From: Candidatus Aegiribacteria sp.
GTDB lineage: Bacteria; Fermentibacterota; Fermentibacteria; Fermentibacterales; JCC-6
Length of the DNA: 43,812 nt
Direction: 5' to 3'
NCBI GenBank assembly: GCA_013138965.1
Contig: WTBT01000010.1
Location: 1-43,812 of the forward strand
Shown here: one piece after another, positions 41,969-43,812 of the stretch
How the letters are laid out: every line of letters starts with the position of its first letter
How positions within the stretch are numbered: position 1 is the stretch's first letter
Program-made: the position numbers and the translations under genes
The notes under the pieces: model-generated
Databases searched by the model: none
What the model saw: only the letters and a program-made list of their open reading frames with translations
Told to the model about the DNA's origin: nothing

Positions 41969-42022
41969 TTGACGAAATATATGTTAGATATTATAACATG
42001 TCAATGTTAGATATCATAGCAT
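41969..42022. promoter_or_regulatory. overlapping divergent promoters with two palindromic operators
   Basis: Plus: TTGACG 41969-41974, 17 bases, TATAAC 41992-41997, toward the HNH gene. Minus: TTGACA 42004-41999, 17 bases, TATATT 41981-41976, toward the antitoxin. The -10 and -35 of the two promoters interleave. Two 19-bp near-identical units, ATGTTAGATATTATAACAT (41981-41999) and ATGTTAGATATCATAGCAT (42004-42022), are inverted repeats (ATGTTA...TAACAT, the second with one mismatch) 23 bp apart, a layout for cooperative repressor binding. Confidence 0.75.
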
Positions 42023-42039
42023 AATGAAGGAGGTTGGAA

Positions 42040-42177
42040 TTGAAGTATTCAAATGAGCAGAAAAGAAAAATCTATGATAGGACTGATGGCTACTGTCACT
42101 TATGTGGTAAACGTCTTTCCTTTAGCAATTATGGCAAGCATGATGGGAGAGGCTATCGTTCAACCTCTCCCACTTGA
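42040..42177 (+). CDS. truncated HNH endonuclease gene
   Basis: TTG start at 42040 with AAGGAGG six bases upstream. The 45 codons begin [20 protein letters not shown] and continue [19 protein letters not shown], the N-terminal half of a common small HNH family: the CxxC zinc pair is present. The catalytic half (the E/D-H-S...GG...N...C..CN part) is missing: the frame ends in RSTSPT and a stop, inside a hairpin. So the protein is 3' truncated and should be inactive as a nuclease. Its promoter and ribosome-binding site are intact. Confidence 0.7.
   Translation: MKYSNEQKRKIYDRTDGYCHLCGKRLSFSNYGKHDGRGYRSTSPT
42145..42171 (+). terminator. hairpin at the end of the truncated HNH gene
   Basis: GGGAGAGG (42145-42152) and CCTCTCCC (42164-42171), perfect 8-bp stem, 11-base loop, partly inside the HNH frame. 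No U-tract, so it may be a deletion scar that happens to fold rather than a true terminator. Confidence 0.35.
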
Positions 42178-42189
42178 ACTATAATTACC

Positions 42190-43687
42190 TTAACGAAGTA
42201 TAGTGAATTTACGTGAAATCAAATGATCATTCATCTGCAATACAGCAAAATACACGCCTGCGGGATATTCGGATTCACTTATTGAGAATGAAAGGAATAC
42301 TTCACTGCCGTTCATTCTCTCCCATAGAGTACTGATGGACCTTCCAGTTATGTCGTACATAGAAAGTGAGGCATTATCATATGGTCCGGGGATGTTCATT
42401 TCGATCATTATTGAACCATCATCCTGACGCAATTCCAGGTTCGTTCTATCAAGAATCTCGGAAGCCTGGGTATCTAGTGCATTCGGGCTGCCTTCATCCC
42501 TTGGTGTCAGATAGAAGATACTCGAGCTGTATGGTGGTAAATCTCCATATCTTACTAACAATGGTATCCTGGATCGGGAATTCCTATCATTTTGCATGTG
42601 GGTATCTACCGAAAGGCACCTAGATTCCGGTGAACTCTCGCTTCTTTCTGTTACCTGGTCAGTACCGGAATACAGAGTCACTGGGAAACCTCCCACATTG
42701 CAGAGACTCCAGTTGTCCCAGAACTCATCCTTGAACCACAGAACATTACTGGCGTCAGCCGGTTGATTGGACATATTCGCTAGAAGAACGTAGATATTGC
42801 CTGAATTCTGATCTTTTAGCGCAATGAAACCACAGTTATTATCACTGATAGGGGATATTATACCATCATAATAATAAGCATGCACAACCTCATCATCACC
42901 CATTGCGTAACAATATAAAGCAGTCAATGCGGTTGTGAAATCATTGTTCACGAGTTCGCTAACCACTTGATGTACTCGGGAGATCATGTTTGGGTTTTCT
43001 TGATCTATGCTGGGACCCCAATTGACCAGTTCGGCTGGGCTTGTGAAGGCTGTACTGCCACCTTCATCACCATTACCGGACATCATTGCCAGATCCAGAC
43101 CGTAAAACTGGATTCCTCTAGCACCGAGTATGATTGGCGATACTACCATATAGCGTAGTTCATCAGCAGTGGGACAGAAATTACAGAATTCCTGTCCATG
43201 TCTGCCATAAGCTTGCACGTTTGGAATGAAGCACTTTGCACGATTATCTGCAATGCCATGTATCCATACATTGTTAATTTTATATGCGTATTCAGAAAGA
43301 TAATTATAATCAGAGTCTATCTGGGAATTATGATGAAATATGCCTCCATTATTTCGCCATAATATCGCAGATCTATGCGGATTACGGCTTGCATATATTC
43401 GAGCTGAAGTTAACATATGCTCGTAATGATCAAGCGTTCCTCCTATTGCAATATCCATGCTGATTGGTTCCTGTAGGATATAAAAATCTAGTGGAGTAGC
43501 TGAAGTTCGGGCTTCTCCATCATTCCCTATGACTATTAATCTGTCAGCATACTGGCTACATCCAGATCCAGAGCGATCTACTCCGACAGAGACAATCTCT
43601 ACCTCTGGTGATAACTCTGGTGATAAGGATGAAAATGAAACAGATCCTAAAGTTGCCAAACCGTTACCTGGATTGTCATCTCCGCCT
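42190..43687 (-). pseudogene. 5'-truncated surface protein gene with T9SS sorting domain
   Basis: The C-terminal 489+ residues of a larger exported protein. Segments such as AYGRHGQEFCNFCPTADELR and VSPIILGARGIQFYGLD read like the end of a TIM-barrel glycoside hydrolase; a beta-rich region follows (IYVLLANMSNQPADASN), then a T9SS domain (LSMYDITGRSISTLW ... YPAGVYFAVLQM). No signal peptide. The frame stays open upstream of the first possible start (GGDDNPGNGL) straight into the MITE-like element at 43688, so the insertion cut the gene. Whether the 5' part survives beyond the window is unknown. Family not assigned. Confidence 0.7.
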
Positions 43688-43812
43688 AGGAGGTTGTCCG
43701 ATAATGGGCATTGAGCAGAAGAGCCTCATAGCTGAGATAGAATGATTACAGATTTGAGGAGAATACTTGAATGTATTTGACGATAATATGTGGTCATTAT
43801 AGCCAGATATGT
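43688..43812. mobile_element. MITE-like element, copy 2 (inverted, cut by window end)
   Basis: Starts AGGAGGTTGTCCGATAATGG and matches the reverse complement of 26831-26993 almost base for base for about 122 bases; one extra T in ATACTTGAATG and the last two bases differ. The remainder lies outside the window, so this copy could be a MITE or the end of a full insertion sequence. Confidence 0.8.

Noticed and set aside
1-43812. CRISPR array, rRNA or complete tRNA gene
   Set aside because: No regularly spaced short repeats and no full cloverleaf or rRNA sequence were seen; the only tRNA-like sequence is the 3' fragment at 39506-39539.

Overview
The window reads as chromosomal DNA of an uncultured bacterium of the FCB (Fibrobacteres-Chlorobi-Bacteroidetes) superphylum. 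A fermentative candidate phylum such as Fermentibacterota or a WOR-3-like lineage would fit, but there is no rRNA or marker phylogeny here, so the taxon is an inference. The reasons are six predicted exported proteins ending in type IX secretion (T9SS / Por) C-terminal sorting domains, single-polypeptide pyruvate:ferredoxin oxidoreductase, and ferredoxin-based redox proteins. Start codons are mixed (ATG, GTG, TTG) and most genes have clear purine-rich Shine-Dalgarno sites.

Layout. 0.2-7.3 kb: oligopeptidase B-type S9 peptidase; an unassigned structured-looking intergenic stretch; a Glu/Ala-repeat lipoprotein with its own promoter and terminator; a compact minus-strand operon (GT4 glycosyltransferase, DUF3108 protein, RNase HIII); a divergent PLP aminotransferase. 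7.5-19.1 kb: the secretion block. It holds an AT-rich GH44 glycoside hydrolase, a C25 gingipain-like protease, an M14 carboxypeptidase and a C13 legumain-like protease, all with T9SS sorting domains. Between the M14 and C13 genes sits a 1131-residue protein with no output domain that I recognise, bracketed by two direct ~187-bp repeats. 19.2-26.8 kb: ferredoxin:thioredoxin-reductase-like Fe-S protein, GT39-type membrane glycosyltransferase, SWIM-SNF2 helicase, GH1 beta-glucosidase, a 158-bp palindromic element, and an exported two-cluster ferredoxin fused to a T9SS sorting domain. 26.8-38.4 kb: a MITE-like element, regulator debris, a three-gene two-component operon (PAS histidine kinase, double-receiver protein, hybrid kinase), asparaginyl-tRNA synthetase and NifJ.

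38.5-42.2 kb is an AT-rich, decayed accessory island. It holds mazEF, a 3'-end fragment of a tmRNA/tRNA-like gene (att-like), gene tails resembling ATPase, integrase-associated and primase proteins, a RelE-like toxin with an XRE-Panacea (DUF4065) antitoxin, and a truncated HNH endonuclease gene transcribed divergently from the antitoxin through overlapping promoters and paired operators. 42.2-43.8 kb is the 3' part of another T9SS-secreted protein, cut at its 5' side by a second, inverted copy of the MITE-like element that runs off the window.

How it fits together: the cell appears to export proteases and glycosidases to its surface, take up and process peptides and sugars (cytoplasmic GH1, aminotransferase, S9 peptidase), and ferment through pyruvate:ferredoxin oxidoreductase. 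The most unusual items are the surface-targeted ferredoxin, the repeat-flanked orphan regulator-like protein beside the protease genes, and the Panacea/RelE/HNH locus with its shared operator.
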